Source: Gammaproteobacteria bacterium (GTDB lineage: Bacteria; Pseudomonadota; Gammaproteobacteria; Steroidobacterales; Rariloculaceae). From it: a DNA stretch of 64,000 nucleotides. The notes under the pieces were generated by a model, which worked only from the letters and a program-made list of their open reading frames with translations, had not been told where the DNA came from and did no database searches. The stretch spans positions 286,753-350,752 of the forward strand of contig JAJEGN010000014.1 of the NCBI GenBank assembly GCA_022819855.1, in the 5' to 3' direction. A program made the translations under genes and the position numbers. Shown piece after piece: positions 43,929 through 50,444 of this stretch (the first letter of the stretch is position 1; every line of letters begins with the position of its first letter).

Positions 43929-44347
43929 TACAAGCCTTTCGCCCAGTTCCGTACCTGCAGTCCTTCGAAGCCCTCGAAGTCCGCCGTGTTCGACGTAATC
44001 AGCATGAGGTCGTTCACACGTGCGATCGCTGCGATCTGTCCATCGACGAACGGCCGGGCCAGGCCTTCGGCAGCAAGCCGCGCTCGCTCGAGCGCATGCC
44101 AGTCCGCGGCCTCTCTGTCGTAGTCGAGCACGGGAAAGCTCGCCAGAACCACATCTTCGATATAGCGTTCGATGACCTGCCGGCGCCGGGACGGCGGCAA
44201 TCGCGCACAGCCGAATCGCAGTTCGTGCCAGACCGGAGCCGGGATCGCCGCCTCACCGTCATGTTCGCGCAGCCGGCGGACGATGCCTGCGTCCGGCGTC
44301 GGGCGCAGCGGTTCGGAAACGATATTGGTGTCGAGCAGGTAGCGCAC
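43928..44347 (-). CDS. PIN-domain toxin (VapC/FitB-like)
   Basis: 139 residues with acidic PIN residues in YLLDTNIVSEPLRP, PVWHELRFG, RPFVDGQIAAIA and TADFEGF. The EPLRP sequence after the first Asp is typical of the FitB-like subgroup. It starts three bases after a Phd-type antitoxin. Its last codons abut the TetR operator, so the module reads toward the efflux operon. Confidence 0.85.
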   Translation of the reverse strand: MRYLLDTNIVSEPLRPTPDAGIVRRLREHDGEAAIPAPVWHELRFGCARLPPSRRRQVIERYIEDVVLASFPVLDYDREAADWHALERARLAAEGLARPFVDGQIAAIARVNDLMLITSNTADFEGFEGLQVRNWAKGL

Positions 44348-44350
44348 GCC

Positions 44351-44632
44351 CTAGATCCGAACGTCGCGCCCGGGACTTGCGTCACGCGCGCCATCGAACA
44401 GCTCGTCGGGATCAACGGCAAGTTCGGTCAGGTCGACCGCCTCGATGAACTCCGCGTAGGCCTGCGCGAAACCGCGTCGTCCCGCAGACAACTGCTCGAA
44501 AGTCCGGCGCCCGAGCAGCACCGCCACCGATTCGCCACGGCGCGTAAGCTCCACGGTCTTGCCGTGCTCCGCATCGCGGATCAGTCGCGGCAGGTTACGA
44601 CGCGCCTCAGCGATCGAGTGCTTTTCGACCAT
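44351..44632 (-). CDS. Phd/YefM-family antitoxin
   Basis: 93 residues. MVEKHSIAEARRNLPRLIRDAEHGKTVELTRRGESVAVLLG is the Phd/YefM DNA-binding and dimerisation domain; the acidic C-terminus (AVDPDELFDGARD) would bind the toxin. A perfect 20-base palindrome 12 bases before the start is a strong operator candidate. Confidence 0.85.
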   Translation of the reverse strand: MVEKHSIAEARRNLPRLIRDAEHGKTVELTRRGESVAVLLGRRTFEQLSAGRRGFAQAYAEFIEAVDLTELAVDPDELFDGARDASPGRDVRI

Positions 44633-44643
44633 TGATCGCTCTC

Positions 44644-44663
44644 ATGTACATAACTATGTACAT
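44644..44663 (-). promoter_or_regulatory. Operator of the Phd-PIN module
   Basis: Perfect palindrome ATGTACATA-AC-TATGTACAT directly upstream of the antitoxin gene, as expected for a Phd dimer site. Confidence 0.7.
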
Positions 44664-44705
44664 CATAGCAGGGCGGGCGGCAGAGCGCATCGCGCGGTTA
44701 CATGT

Positions 44706-44743
44706 GTTCTCACATTTGCTACATTCACAGCGATTGTGAGAAC
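44706..44743 (+). promoter_or_regulatory. Spaced inverted repeat upstream of the MNT gene
   Basis: GTTCTCACA (44706-44714) and TGTGAGAAC (44735-44743) form a perfect 9-base inverted repeat with half-site starts 29 bases apart, close to three helical turns. It ends 13 bases before the ATG. The HTH domain of the encoded protein is the obvious candidate binder. Confidence 0.55.
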
Positions 44744-44756
44744 AAGCTTCCGCCAC

Positions 44757-45374
44757 ATGCGCAAACAGCCCATCGACTTCATGTTCAGCCCGTACCGGCG
44801 CCGGGTGCTCGCGACGTTGTTCATGCACCCGGACGAACGCTTTCACGTTCGCGCGCTCGAGCGCATCACGGGTGTGTCTGCCGGTTCACTGCATCGTGAA
44901 CTGAAGGCGATGGCCGAATCCGGACTATTGGTCCGCGAAAAGGTTGGAAATCAGGTCTTCTATCAGGCGGACTCCCGCTGTCCAATATACGAAGAACTCG
45001 CGGCGATTTTCCGCAAGACGATCGGGCTTGTGTCGTTGCTGCGGGATGAGTTGGCCGATCTGGATGCCGACATCGACGTGGCTTTTGTGTTCGGGTCGAT
45101 GGCCAGCGGCCGGCAAAGCGCGGACAGCGATCTCGACATCTGCGTCCTGGGCGATGTGTCGCTGCTGAAAGTCGTCAAGGCATTGTCCTCAGTACGACAA
45201 ACCGTGCGACGGGAAGTCAATCCTGTAGTCATGACAACGGCCAGGTTTTCGGCCCTGTCGGCGAAAGGCGACCGCTTCGTGACTCGCGTGCTTAGTGAAC
45301 CGGTGCTGTTCATAAAGGCGGACCTCGATGACATTGCAGGGCTTACTTGCGATCGGGCAACTGGAAGAACATGA
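44757..45374 (+). CDS. HTH-MNT nucleotidyltransferase (antitoxin-like partner of HEPN)
   Basis: 205 residues. The N-terminal winged helix (RRRVLATLFMHPDERFHVRALERITGVSAGSLHRELKAM) is followed by the minimal nucleotidyltransferase motif FGSMASG...SDLDICV. In HEPN/MNT modules the MNT protein inactivates the HEPN RNase by AMPylation. The expected HEPN gene starts inside its 3' end but is cut off after 50 codons. This gene itself looks complete. Confidence 0.8.
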   Translation: MRKQPIDFMFSPYRRRVLATLFMHPDERFHVRALERITGVSAGSLHRELKAMAESGLLVREKVGNQVFYQADSRCPIYEELAAIFRKTIGLVSLLRDELADLDADIDVAFVFGSMASGRQSADSDLDICVLGDVSLLKVVKALSSVRQTVRREVNPVVMTTARFSALSAKGDRFVTRVLSEPVLFIKADLDDIAGLTCDRATGRT

Positions 45375-45480
45375 GGCAACCGCCGCAGAAATATTTCGCA
45401 TGCTTGCCGCATCCGAACGCAGCATCACTGACGCGAGGAATCGATCGATTAGTCTGGAAACACGCCTCGATTCCGCCTAG
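45328..45480 (+). pseudogene. Truncated HEPN-domain gene (N-terminal 50 codons)
   Basis: The 50-residue frame MTLQGLLAIGQLEEHEAT... with DARNRSISLETRLDSA matches the start of HEPN proteins that follow HTH-MNT genes. It ends at TAG exactly where the family continues into its second helix and RNase motif (R-x4-6-H), so the toxin active site is missing. It overlaps the MNT gene by 47 bases, and its TAG shares a base with the GTG of the next gene. Confidence 0.6.
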
Positions 45481-45686
45481 TGACAGAGGCTAGTACGCAC
45501 TTCTTCGTTCAGTTCATCGCACGGCTGCAGAAGGATGGCGGTCTTAAGGAAACCGACATCGCAAACTTCACCGGCGTTTCCAGGGCCACGGTTTCGCGGT
45601 GGGGAACCGGCCGGAAATGGCCGCGTCCGAAGACGCAGTTGATCCTGTCGGATCTCGCCTATGTGGTCATGCTATTGGGCGAGTAA
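45480..45686 (+). CDS. N-terminal fragment of an Xre/MbcA/ParS-type antitoxin
   Basis: 68 residues from GTG 45480. ETDIANFTGVSRATVSRWGTGRKWPRPKTQLILSDLAYVV is the HTH of the Xre antitoxins that pair with RES-domain toxins. The frame stops after LLGE, where the family would continue into the DUF2384 toxin-binding domain; no RES toxin follows. It is probably a truncated relic, although the HTH alone might still bind DNA. Confidence 0.6.
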   Translation: MTEASTHFFVQFIARLQKDGGLKETDIANFTGVSRATVSRWGTGRKWPRPKTQLILSDLAYVVMLLGE

Positions 45687-45752
45687 CAGCGGATGCTGCT
45701 AGACGAGTTGCAGCGCTTCGCGGGCCAGGCGCTCGCGCCAGCGCCCCGTCAG

Positions 45753-45998
45753 TCACTCCCCGTCGACAGGATCCTGCGAAACCTCGATGCCGAAAAGATG
45801 GCCTTCGATCCGCGCAGTACGGCGGTCGACGCTGCTCAGTTGCTCGCGGATTTCGGCATGCTCGGCCCGCATGTCGGCGTGCTCCGCACGCATGTCTGTT
45901 CGGATGGCGGCGTGCTCGAACTGCATGAAAGTCGCGAGCGCGACAAACGCCACCACGACGGTGCAGATCAGAACGATCGTTTGTCGCCATTCGTTCAT
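45753..45998 (-). CDS. MNEWRQ-family TM plus coiled-coil protein, copy 1
   Basis: 81 residues: MNEWRQ, one transmembrane helix (TIVLICTVVVAFVALATFM), a heptad region built from DMRAEHA units, and the C-terminal motif SSVDRRTARIEGHLFGIEV. Three further genes in this window share the same plan. It looks like a membrane-anchored coiled-coil protein with most of its length in the cytoplasm or periplasm. I do not recognise a named family. The ATG overlaps the TGA of an upstream mini-ORF. Confidence 0.65.
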   Translation of the reverse strand: MNEWRQTIVLICTVVVAFVALATFMQFEHAAIRTDMRAEHADMRAEHAEIREQLSSVDRRTARIEGHLFGIEVSQDPVDGE

Positions 45999-46084
45999 CG
46001 CCCGCCCGCTCTACGCTCCTGACCCTTTGGCTGACGATAACATCTTCCAGCGGGCAGCCGTCCATGCCAGGCGAGTTTCTTCAC
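45995..46084 (-). CDS. 29-codon mini-ORF before MNEWRQ copy 1
   Basis: GTG at 46084 opens MKKLAWHGRLPAG..., ending TGA that overlaps the ATG of the next gene (ATGA). A related frame beginning MEKLAW occupies the same place before the cassette at 56.9 kb. After the common start the two frames diverge by indels, so a role as coupling leader is more likely than a conserved peptide. Confidence 0.35.
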   Translation of the reverse strand: MKKLAWHGRLPAGRCYRQPKGQERRAGGR

Positions 46085-46165
46085 GAAGACGGTAGAAATG
46101 TCCTTCGGTCGCCGGGGCAGATTCTGACGGCGCCGCGCCGATTTCCGCTATCATGCAAACGTTCG

Positions 46166-46265
46166 AATCCGAGGGGTGGCCGGCGACGGCCTGAGAGACT
46201 TGCGCGGTAAGCGCGATTCAACCCTTAGAACCTGATCCGGTTAGTACCGGCGTAGGAACGGGACT
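46166..46265 (+). promoter_or_regulatory. TPP riboswitch (THI element), copy 1
   Basis: The aptamer signature is complete: GAGGGGTGG, CTGAGA, a variable P3 arm, AACCCTTAGAACCTGAT, CCGGTTAGTACCGG and GTAGGAACGGGA. It binds thiamine pyrophosphate and lowers expression of the downstream TonB receptor when thiamine is plentiful. A TATCAT -10-like element lies at 46149-46154. The expression platform is the hairpin at 46294-46317. Confidence 0.92.
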
Positions 46266-46293
46266 CCCACTGCACCCACTCGCTAGACAGACC

Positions 46294-46317
46294 GGATCTC
46301 GCTCATTGAGGAGATCC
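46294..46317 (+). promoter_or_regulatory. Shine-Dalgarno-sequestering hairpin of riboswitch copy 1
   Basis: GGATCTC (46294-46300) pairs with GAGATCC (46311-46317), whose first bases overlap the ribosome binding site TGAGGAG three bases before the ATG. This indicates translational control. Confidence 0.7.
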
Positions 46318-46320
46318 GCC

Positions 46321-48873
46321 ATGAAACTGTTGTCCGCTGTCGGATCGGCGATATCCGCCGTTCGCCCGACGTTGCCGGCACCGCGCCGCGCCTCCGCGCC
46401 TGTCCGCGCCGCGCCTTGCCGCGCGCCCGCGTTCTACAGCGCAGCGCCACGCGCGATGCATGCCGCGGCTAGCGCGCTCGCCGCGCTGCTCGCGCTTACC
46501 GCTTTCCCTGCACAGCTCCCCGCCCAGGAACTCGAGGAAATCGTCGTCACGGCCGGCTTTCGCGACCGCGATCTCATGACGAGCCCGGGCAGCGCGACGG
46601 TCGTCGACGAGGAAACGGCCCGCGACCGTGCGGCGCAGCACCTCGAGTCCGTGCTGAACGTCGCCCCGAACATCAACTACGCGAGCGGCGGCTCGCGAGC
46701 CCGCTTCATCCAGGTGCGGGGCATCGGCGATCTCGAGCAGTTCATCGATCCGAAACACTTCCCGGCGGTCGGGGTCTCGTTCGACGACATCAACCTCGGC
46801 GGTACGGCCAACGCCGGCATGCTGTTCGACGCGGGCCAGGTCGAGATCCTGCGCGGCCCGCAGGGCACGCGCTTCGGCACGGGCGCGCTCGCCGGGCTCA
46901 TCAACATTCGCGGCAATCGGCCGTCCGACGAATTCATGTCCTATATAGAAGCAGGGATCGGCAACTACGGCGCGCGCAATCTCGGCGCGGTCGTCAGCGG
47001 CCCGCTCGGCGCCACGGCCGGCGCCCGCATCGCCGTGCAGAAGAACCGCGGCGACGGCTACATCGACAACGCCGCGCTCGGCCGCTCCGACACCAACGGC
47101 TACGACGAGACGACCGTGCGCGCGACGCTCGAGGCGGCGCCGAACGACCGCGCGACCTACGGCCTGACCGCGTTCCATTTCGACGGAAACAACGGCTACG
47201 ACGCCTTCTCGCTCGACAACACGCGCACGACGCTCGCCGACGAACCCGGCCGCGACGACCAGCAGAGCACGGCGCTCGCCGGCCGCGCCGAGTGGTCGCT
47301 CGGCGAGACGGCGACCTTGAGCGCCGTCGCCACCTGGCTCGACAGCGATCTCGCCTACGGCTACGACGAGGACTGGACATTCGACGGCATCTGCGACGGC
47401 ACGCTTTGCGACCCGGTCTGGGACCGCTACGTGGCCGCCGACGAGTACCTCCGGAACCGCTCCGAGGTCTCGTTCGACCTGCGCCTGCTAGGCGAAGCGC
47501 AGCCGGGCGGGTCGGCCGAAAGGAGCGAGCCGGGTGGGCGGAGCAATTCGAGTGGACGGGGCGGACAGGGCGAGCCGGACCGCCGGAGCGCCTCGATAAG
47601 CTACGTCGTCGGCGCGTACGCCCAGAGCCGCGACGAGGACCTGCACCGCATCCGCACCGATCCCTGGAGCGTAACCGACTTCACCAGCGCGTACGAGACC
47701 GACCGCGAGGCGCTCTATGGCCAGATCGACATCATCCCGGGCGGTATGCGCAGCAGGGGCAGCGCCGGCGGGAGCGAGGGCAGGGGCATCGCCAGCGGGA
47801 GCGAGGGCGGGGGCGGCGCCGGCGGCAGCGAGGGCAGGGGCGGCGCCGGCGGGAGCGACGGCAGGGGCGGCGCCGGCAACACTGGCTCCGGCGACACCGC
47901 CGCCGCATCGGGCGCGACGCGCGACACCGCCGCCGCATCCGGCGGCAGCCGAGGCCGGCTCTCCTTCACCGCCGGCTTCCGCTACGAGCGCTTCAACGAC
48001 GCCTACGACGACACCGGCGGCTTCACCTCGGCCACCGACGACACCCTCACGAGCGGCGAACTCACCCTGTCCTGGGAGGCTTCCGCCGCCACCACGCTCT
48101 ACGCAACCATCGCCCGCGGCGCCAAGGCCGGCGGCGTCAACACCGCCGCGAGCTCGAGCTTCGCGCTCATGCAGCCGCTGTTCCAGGAGTTCATGCGCGG
48201 CCGGCTGCTCGTCGGCAAGGAGACGCTGCTCAACCGCGAGGTCGGCCTAAAGGGCCGCTACGCCGACGGGCGCCTTGCGCTGCGCGCCGCGCTCTTCGCC
48301 ATGGACCGCGACAACGCGCAGCTCGAGTCCTGGATGTGGGACGGCGTGAGCTTCCTCTGGATCGGATTCCTCGACAACGTCGACGGCAGCAACGCGGGCG
48401 CCGAACTCGAATTCGAATTCGACGCCACCTCCCGCACGCGGTTCTTCGCCTCGCTCGGCTGGCTCGACACTGAAGTCGACCGGATCGAGACCTACGACCT
48501 CGACCTCGGCGATTTCGTCGTGCGCACCGGTATCGAGCAGGCCAAGTCGCCGGAGTTCCAGTTCAACGTCGGCGCGAGTGTGAGCTTTTCCGACCGCTGG
48601 CGCGCCCGCGTCGAGGTCGAAGGCCGGGACGACAACCGCTTCGGCTACTACCACGCCGGATCGCTGCCGAGCTACACGCTGCTCAACGCCAGCATCGCGG
48701 CCGACTTCGGTTCGACCGAACTGCAACTGTGGGGCCGCAACCTCGCCGACGAGGACTACGCCGTCCACGGCCTGTACTTCGGCAACGACCCACGCAAGGG
48801 CTGGATCAATGAGACCTACCTGCAGTACGGCGAGCCGCGCGTGGTCGGCGTCACCGTCAGGTATTCGTTCTGA
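46321..48873 (+). CDS. TonB-dependent receptor for thiamine, riboswitch-controlled
   Basis: 850 residues. After a long N-terminal extension with signal peptide comes the TonB box/plug start LEEIVVTAGFRDRDL, plug motif LRGPQGTRFGTGALAGLINI, and a beta-barrel ending VVGVTVRYSF. GAGGAG precedes ATG 46321. Control by a TPP riboswitch implies uptake of thiamine or a precursor across the outer membrane; the cognate inner-membrane transporter PnuT is 8 kb away. Two Gly/Ser-rich inserts (about 47500-47590 and 47745-47955) lie in barrel loops. The gene seems intact. Confidence 0.88.
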   Translation: MKLLSAVGSAISAVRPTLPAPRRASAPVRAAPCRAPAFYSAAPRAMHAAASALAALLALTAFPAQLPAQELEEIVVTAGFRDRDLMTSPGSATVVDEETARDRAAQHLESVLNVAPNINYASGGSRARFIQVRGIGDLEQFIDPKHFPAVGVSFDDINLGGTANAGMLFDAGQVEILRGPQGTRFGTGALAGLINIRGNRPSDEFMSYIEAGIGNYGARNLGAVVSGPLGATAGARIAVQKNRGDGYIDNAALGRSDTNGYDETTVRATLEAAPNDRATYGLTAFHFDGNNGYDAFSLDNTRTTLADEPGRDDQQSTALAGRAEWSLGETATLSAVATWLDSDLAYGYDEDWTFDGICDGTLCDPVWDRYVAADEYLRNRSEVSFDLRLLGEAQPGGSAERSEPGGRSNSSGRGGQGEPDRRSASISYVVGAYAQSRDEDLHRIRTDPWSVTDFTSAYETDREALYGQIDIIPGGMRSRGSAGGSEGRGIASGSEGGGGAGGSEGRGGAGGSDGRGGAGNTGSGDTAAASGATRDTAAASGGSRGRLSFTAGFRYERFNDAYDDTGGFTSATDDTLTSGELTLSWEASAATTLYATIARGAKAGGVNTAASSSFALMQPLFQEFMRGRLLVGKETLLNREVGLKGRYADGRLALRAALFAMDRDNAQLESWMWDGVSFLWIGFLDNVDGSNAGAELEFEFDATSRTRFFASLGWLDTEVDRIETYDLDLGDFVVRTGIEQAKSPEFQFNVGASVSFSDRWRARVEVEGRDDNRFGYYHAGSLPSYTLLNASIAADFGSTELQLWGRNLADEDYAVHGLYFGNDPRKGWINETYLQYGEPRVVGVTVRYSF
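47745..47955. repeat. Gly/Ser/Arg low-complexity insert in the thiamine receptor gene
   Basis: Repeats of GGCGCCGGCGGGAGCGAGGG variants encode GGAGGSEGRGGAGGSDGRGG, followed by two copies of RDTAAASG-like units. The reading frame is kept for about 70 codons between two barrel strands (IDIIPGG and LSFTAGFRYE). Confidence 0.75.
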
Positions 48874-48917
48874 GCGGCCGCAGCACTAGCTGCTGGAACT
48901 CTACGCGGCCTTGCCTG

Positions 48918-49028
48918 TCACGGCATCGCTGAGCCCTTCAGCAGCCCTTCCAGGCGGGCGACGCGTTCGGCGAGCGCTCCGGGATCCTTGCGAAGCTCAC
49001 CGTTGTCTTCGCGGTGTTCCTTACGCAT
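48918..49028 (-). CDS. 36-codon coiled-coil-like frame (doubtful)
   Basis: MRKEHREDNGELRKD...LAERVARLEGLLKG. The end resembles the RVEGRL element of the MNEWRQ partner proteins, so it may be a remnant of that family. It lies between the TonB gene and a convergent PIN gene. Length and evidence are minimal. Confidence 0.25.
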   Translation of the reverse strand: MRKEHREDNGELRKDPGALAERVARLEGLLKGSAMP

Positions 49029-49052
49029 TGGCGCGATTGACGCTGCCGCCGA

Positions 49053-49451
49053 TCAATCGCAGGCGTTGAACCGGTTCAGCCGTCCCGGCCAGCCGAGAAT
49101 CCTCTCGTCGGCGGTCATGAGGCGGTGGCCTTCGAGCGCGGTCGCGACGATCAGGCGGTCGGCGGGGTCGGCATGGAAACCGTCAAGACCGGCTGCGCGG
49201 ATGCCGATCCTGCCATCGACCGGAATTTCGCTTACGCCCTGTTCCAGGAGTTCGCGGCGCCAGGGGCCCGACTCCACGGCGAGTCGGATGCGCCCCCGCT
49301 CCCGGAGCATCGCTATTTCCCAGAACGAGATCGAGGACACGCAGACGTCGCCGGATTGCCAGGCCGCGTCGATCTCGCTACGGGCGCCGCGGCCCAGGCG
49401 GTCGTCACCTGCCCTGAGCCACACGAGGACGTGCGTATCGAGGAGGACCAT
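49053..49451 (-). CDS. PIN-domain toxin (VapC-like)
   Basis: 132 residues. MVLLDTHVLVWL, ISFWEIAMLRERGRI, DPADRLIVATALEG and TADERIL give the four acidic PIN positions of the PhoH/FitB-type group that is often paired with Phd antitoxins. It starts 11 bases after the antitoxin stop. A 20-base stretch of this gene (CGCCCTGTTCCAGGAGTTCG, encoding ELLEQG on the minus strand) is also found at 50412-50431. Confidence 0.82.
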   Translation of the reverse strand: MVLLDTHVLVWLRAGDDRLGRGARSEIDAAWQSGDVCVSSISFWEIAMLRERGRIRLAVESGPWRRELLEQGVSEIPVDGRIGIRAAGLDGFHADPADRLIVATALEGHRLMTADERILGWPGRLNRFNACD

Positions 49452-49462
49452 GCAACGAAGCT

Positions 49463-49732
49463 CTACGGGCTGCCGGGTTCGCGGTCGCCGGCCTCCCACT
49501 CGACATCCAGGGGTTCGACGATGTCGCCGAGAATCTCGATCTTGCCCTTGTCGATGCCGAACAGACTCTTCGGCTTCCTGCGGTACGGCACCAGTCGGGC
49601 GACGGGACGGCCGTTCTTGGAAACGACGTACTCTTCGCCGGTTTCAGCGACTTCGTCCATGAGCTTCAGGCACTTCGCCTTGAACTCCGAAGCCTTGATC
49701 GTGCGGTCGCCGGCTGCCTTGTCGTTGCTCAT
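49463..49732 (-). CDS. Phd/YefM-family antitoxin
   Basis: 89 residues. TIKASEFKAKCLKLMDEVAETGEEYVVSKNGRPVARLVPYR is the Phd/YefM N-terminal domain; DIVEPLDVEWEAGD is the toxin-binding tail. The start ATG 49732 is followed upstream by a strong operator palindrome. It lies 183 bases after an MNEWRQ-family gene on the same strand. Confidence 0.82.
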   Translation of the reverse strand: MSNDKAAGDRTIKASEFKAKCLKLMDEVAETGEEYVVSKNGRPVARLVPYRRKPKSLFGIDKGKIEILGDIVEPLDVEWEAGDREPGSP

Positions 49733-49780
49733 GGTCGTGCACCGTGTATTGGCCGTGGGTTGCCAGAGCCGCATTGTACT

Positions 49781-49799
49781 ATGGTCATGACCATGGTCA
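49781..49799 (-). promoter_or_regulatory. Overlapping operator palindromes of the Phd-PIN module
   Basis: ATGGTCATGACCAT (49781-49794) and TGACCATGGTCA (49788-49799) are both perfect palindromes sharing seven bases, about 50 bases before the antitoxin start. This is a good candidate for cooperative binding. Confidence 0.65.
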
Positions 49800-49886
49800 A
49801 TTCGTGCGGGAAGCGAAGAACGAAGCAATGTTTCCCGAAAAAGGTGCTCGAGAACCGGCGAACTGCGGCTTTCGGGTTGACGGAAC

Positions 49887-49908
49887 GCGGCCGATCCGGA
49901 TCGGCCGC
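49887..49908 (-). terminator. 22-bp perfect palindrome after MNEWRQ copy 2
   Basis: GCGGCCGATCCGGATCGGCCGC lies eight bases beyond the stop of the minus-strand coiled-coil gene. It can form a strong hairpin between this gene and the TA module. It lacks a T-tract, so termination is only inferred. Confidence 0.4.
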
Positions 49909-49915
49909 CACGCGG

Positions 49916-50248
49916 TCATTCCTCGTCTGCGGGTTCCGGCGCAATCTCGATGCCGGAGAGGCTGCCTTCAATCCGGGCGGTGCGTCGGTCGACGCTGTTG
50001 AGTTGGTCGCGAATGGCGGCAAGTTCCTCCAGCGTAGCAGCCTGCTCGATCCGCGCCTGCGCTCGAACTGTGTCGAATCCGGCGCGCATCTCCATTCGAG
50101 TGTCGACGAATCCGGCGCGCATCTCCATTCGAATGTCGGCGTGCTCGGCGCGCATGCTTGCGAACTGGGACAGCATCAATGTCGCAAGTGTCACCAGTGT
50201 CACGACGACGGTGCATATGAACGCGATTGTTTGACGCCACTCTTTCAT
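49916..50248 (-). CDS. MNEWRQ-family TM plus coiled-coil protein, copy 2 (MKEWRQ)
   Basis: 110 residues. MKEWRQTIAFICTVVVTLVTLATLM is the anchor; the coil contains two MEMRAGF units and an ARIEQAATLEEL stretch; the end NSVDRRTARIEGSLSGIEI is the family signature. It is the most divergent copy in the coil but keeps both termini. It is followed on the same strand by a Phd-PIN module. Confidence 0.65.
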   Translation of the reverse strand: MKEWRQTIAFICTVVVTLVTLATLMLSQFASMRAEHADIRMEMRAGFVDTRMEMRAGFDTVRAQARIEQAATLEELAAIRDQLNSVDRRTARIEGSLSGIEIAPEPADEE

Positions 50249-50326
50249 CGCCGAGATCGTAGCACGCGGTCGGAGGCGCTCAACGGTCGAATCTGGACCT
50301 TCCGCCGAGTTTCGATCCGGCGGGGC

Positions 50327-50440
50327 GGAACATCCTGTGCCGGGCCGCCGCGCTGATCTCCGTATTGCTGTCGCTGGTCCTCTTCTACGAGGTCGCCTTA
50401 TATTCGGTCACGCCCTGTTCCAGGAGTTCGCGCCCCCCGG
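50327..50440 (+). pseudogene. Mosaic remnant: pnuT fragment joined to a PIN-gene fragment
   Basis: 50327-50408 matches the pnuT segment at about 54489-54562 (AACATCCTGTG, GCCGCGCTGATCTC, CTCTTCTACGAGGT, CCTTATAT) with scattered substitutions. 50412-50431 repeats a piece of the PIN gene at 49230. Neither is part of a complete frame. It directly follows the 3' end of the spermidine-synthase-like gene. Confidence 0.65.
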
Positions 50441-50444
50441 CGCC

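Noticed and set aside
46160..46175. GTTCGAATCC, resembling the T-arm of a tRNA (also at 53825-53834)
   Set aside because: No acceptor, D-arm or anticodon arm fits around it; both occurrences belong to the P1 region of TPP riboswitches.
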